Positions 17,076-18,581 of a DNA stretch of 18,581 nucleotides are shown here, in pieces. The position numbers and the translations under genes are program-made. The notes beneath the pieces are model-generated. The model searched no databases. It worked only from the letters and a program-made list of their open reading frames with translations, and was not told the DNA's origin. The first letter of the stretch is position 1. Each line of letters starts with the position of its first letter. Source of the stretch: DATKZB01 sp035528235 (GTDB lineage Bacteria > Planctomycetota > Phycisphaerae > FEN-1346). The stretch is from contig DATKZB010000086.1 of NCBI GenBank assembly GCA_035528235.1, positions 1-18,581 on the forward strand. The letters run 5' to 3'.

Positions 17076-17930
17076 TCAGTCGGCCGGCAGCGACACGCCG
17101 AACTGCTTCGCGATGCGGCTGACGAACGGTTTGTGCTTGTCCGGGCAGTGGGCGCGCCAGTCGGCGAGGTACCGCTCGAAAGGCCGCGGCTCTTTCGACG
17201 CCCCCGCGTTCAGCCAGGTCGCGGCCTCCCAGTGGTCGGGATGTTTCTCGAGCAGCGGCAGCAGGGCGCTGGCGACGACCCGGTTCAGATCGCGCTGGCA
17301 GGGGGCCTTGCGAAGTTGGTCCGCGTGGCGGCGATACCACTCGGCCAGGGTCGTGCCCGCGGGCAGGTGGACCTCGTCGAGGCGGTCCCGGGCGTACTGC
17401 CCGAGGTGCGGCGCAAAGTCCTTCCAGTGGGGATACGGCGGCGCGGTCTTCCACGTCTTGGCCATGCGGCGAAGCACGAAGAGCGACGCCGTCTCGCAAA
17501 GCGATTCCTCGAACCACTTGTTCGACGTGTCCTCGTCAACGTACCCGCACAGGATGTGGCAGAACTCGTGGGCGAACTGGAAGGCGTACTGGGCCCAGTA
17601 CAACCGGCCGGTGTCGAGGCGGACGCGGTATTCGCCGGCCGGCCCGCGCTCGAACAGGACGATCGGGCCGCCCTTGGGCTGGACGAGGATGGGCGCGAGG
17701 CGCCGATCGGGGAAGAGCGTCCACAGTTCGCCGGCGGCCGAGTAGAGCACCTTCTCGACGTCGCGCAGGTCGGCCTCCCAGTTTCCCTTGGGGTCGGGCC
17801 GGATGACCAGTTGCCGCTCGGAACGCGATGTCGAAGGCCCAGGCCTCCGGCATGAGCATGCCGCCAATGCGGCGGCCACCATCACGGCTGCCGTCAGCAG
17901 GACCTTGGCGACGCGATTCATGCGGTGCAT
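17076..17930 (-). CDS. Lipoprotein with gluzincin-like HExxH metallopeptidase motif
   Basis: 284 residues from the ATG at 17930; an ATG at 17921 would also leave a full signal. The N-terminus is a lipoprotein signal with lipobox 'LAAC' (lipidated C25), so it is expected to be membrane anchored outside the cytoplasm. The active-site motif is H121-E-F-C-H125, and 'WFEESLCETASLFVLRRM' follows, with E142 or E146 placed as the third zinc ligand and neighbouring glutamate of gluzincins. The sequence before it ('LYWAQYAFQFA') forms the preceding helix. It is shorter than most secreted gluzincins and resembles uncharacterised planctomycete-type peptidase-like proteins. The substrate is unknown. It probably shares a transcript with the HEAT-repeat gene 46 bp downstream. 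Confidence 0.75.
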   Translation of the reverse strand: MHRMNRVAKVLLTAAVMVAAALAACSCRRPGPSTSRSERQLVIRPDPKGNWEADLRDVEKVLYSAAGELWTLFPDRRLAPILVQPKGGPIVLFERGPAGEYRVRLDTGRLYWAQYAFQFAHEFCHILCGYVDEDTSNKWFEESLCETASLFVLRRMAKTWKTAPPYPHWKDFAPHLGQYARDRLDEVHLPAGTTLAEWYRRHADQLRKAPCQRDLNRVVASALLPLLEKHPDHWEAATWLNAGASKEPRPFERYLADWRAHCPDKHKPFVSRIAKQFGVSLPAD

Positions 17931-17975
17931 TCTAGGCGGGCCACGGGTGCCGGGCAAGTGCGTGGACGGGCGGCA

Positions 17976-18380
17976 TCACCCGCCGTCGTGCCGGCCCGCG
18001 CGGCCATCCGACGGATCGGGAGGCGAACCGGCCGGTTTCCACGGCGGCTCGGGCGCGGCGTCGGCCGGTGCGATGCGCGGCGGCACGCGCGGGTCGAGCA
18101 CCGCCTTGATACTCTCGTCGGGGCCGGGCGACCGGATGACCCGGCCCAACTCGCGGCGCGACGCGGGCACCGGCGCCGTCGCCAGTTCCGGCGCGTTGTA
18201 CGTCCGGATGCACGAGTCGTAATATGTGGGGTCCTCCTGCGGCAGGACGAACGGTTTGTGGGCCTTGCCGTCGGCGTCGAGGTAACTGAAGTACGGCCGG
18301 GCGAAGAGGCCGTCGTCCCGCTTGCTCGAAAACACGATCCACCGGCTGTTCGACGACCACGAGTGGAACGAGTCGCACTG
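17976..18380 (-). pseudogene. C-terminal remnant of a PD40/TolB-like beta-propeller protein, interrupted
   Basis: The frame ends with TGA at 17976-17978. It contains 'CDSFHSWSSNSRWIVFSSKR', 'DGLFARPYFSYLDADGKA' and 'YYDSCIRTYNAPELATAPVP', the last blade and tail of PD40-type proteins common in PVC bacteria; the ending is proline-rich. Family resemblance runs up to the Cys codon at 18375-18377 and then stops abruptly. Beyond that point the DNA reads as the start of a mobile element on the other strand. The rest of the propeller should lie past the element, outside the window. About 130 codons remain, so this copy is taken as broken. Confidence 0.65.
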
Positions 18381-18422
18381 AGTGCTGTAAGTAGTTGTGG
18401 GTAATTTCGGGAGGAGGTGGCA

Positions 18423-18475
18423 GCCAGGGCGTTCGCGGATGCCGAGGGAACCGAGGCCGGAGCGAACGCCCTGGC
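18423..18475. repeat. Perfect 14-bp inverted repeat in the leader of the putative IS
   Basis: GCCAGGGCGTTCGC (18423-18436) and GCGAACGCCCTGGC (18462-18475) are exact reverse complements around a 25-nt loop. As RNA it is a stable stem-loop about 65 nt ahead of the start codon. It could stop outside transcription from entering the element or be a transposase binding site. There is no U-tract after it. Confidence 0.75.
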
Positions 18476-18488
18476 GTGGCGTGAAGAA

Positions 18489-18540
18489 GAAGGTACGCTG
18501 GTCCTTTTCGTCACCCCTGACAGAAAGGAGGCGTACCTTC
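18489..18540 (+). promoter_or_regulatory. Stem-loop that sequesters the ribosome-binding site of the putative transposase
   Basis: GAAGGTACGC (18489-18498) pairs perfectly with GCGTACCTTC (18531-18540), which directly touches the ATG at 18541. Inside the loop, TCCTTT (18502-18507) can pair with AAAGGA (18524-18529) of the Shine-Dalgarno AAAGGAGG (18524-18531). The ribosome site would thus be hidden in transcripts that include the whole leader. Such fold-back control of transposase translation is known for several IS elements; applying it here is inference. Confidence 0.6.
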
Positions 18541-18581
18541 ATGCAGCCACGTGACATCGTAGCCGCACCGGGAGCCGATTC
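18541..18581 (+). CDS. Start of a putative transposase gene, 3' part outside window
   Basis: An ATG at 18541 follows a near-perfect Shine-Dalgarno (AAAGGAGG, nine bases upstream) and opens a frame reading 'MQPRDIVAAPGAD' to the window edge. Only 13 full codons are visible, so the product cannot be recognised by family. The assignment to a transposase rests on the leader hairpins and on the interruption of the PD40 gene. Confidence 0.45.
   Translation, partial: MQPRDIVAAPGAD

Larger units (their letters stand above)
18381..18581 (+). mobile_element. Left end of a putative insertion sequence, truncated by the window edge
   Basis: Homology to the PD40 gene stops near 18378-18395. The next 150 bp are an untranslated leader with two perfect stem-loops, and a strong ribosome site precedes an ATG at 18541 reading rightward. 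This is the layout of an IS left end with translational control of a transposase. The exact terminus, terminal repeat and target duplication cannot be set because the right end is outside the window. I do not recognise the IS family. Confidence 0.5.

Noticed and set aside
18381..18557. Minus-strand frame extending the PD40 remnant to an apparent start at 18557
   Set aside because: The added residues have no PD40 pattern and are read from the leader of the opposite-strand mobile element, including both arms of its hairpins.

Overview
The window is high-GC bacterial DNA. It carries a very large secreted multidomain protein with lamin-tail, SdrD_B-like and dockerin-like modules, an NPCBM-bearing GH36 enzyme, and a PD40 (TolB-like) protein of a type common in PVC bacteria. 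Together these suggest a member of the Planctomycetota. That is an inference from protein families; no marker gene is present to fix it.

Layout, left to right. (1) Positions 2-7210 (+) hold the 3' part of a giant surface or secreted protein (at least 2402 residues). It has five lamin-tail-like domains, then jelly-roll domains, three SdrD_B-like repeats (two of them split by inserted domains) and a C-terminal dockerin-like pair. (2) Positions 7211-7778 are non-coding and contain a nested inverted-repeat element. (3) 7779-8438 (+) is a DUF4145 protein with two CxxC pairs, in DNA with looser codon use than its neighbours. (4) 8528-8615 (-) is tRNA-Leu(CAA) with an encoded CCA end, followed at 8704-8955 (-) by a fragment that looks like the N-terminal part of a tyrosine integrase. 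(5) 8991-15421 (-) is a likely three-gene operon transcribed right to left: a HAD hydrolase, a GH38 alpha-mannosidase-like protein and a secreted GH36 alpha-galactosidase-like protein, with spacers of about 40 bp and a plausible sigma-70-type promoter ahead of the HAD gene. (6) 15602-17930 (-) encodes a secreted HEAT-repeat protein and a lipoprotein with an HExxH gluzincin-like active site. (7) 17976-18380 (-) is the C-terminal remnant of a PD40 protein. It is cut off by what appears to be the left end of an insertion element (about 18381 to beyond 18581), with two leader hairpins and the first codons of a putative transposase.

How the genes may work together: the HAD/GH38/GH36 cluster looks like a small glycan-catabolism operon, with GH36 exported and GH38 and HAD apparently cytoplasmic. 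The GH38 protein lacks the expected nucleophile aspartate at the alignable position (Phe131), which makes it the most interesting enzyme here. The giant dockerin protein could be a cell-surface scaffold or adhesin. The tRNA/integrase/DUF4145 block and the IS end are accessory DNA. I did not find a complete, clearly new multi-gene defence or mobile system.
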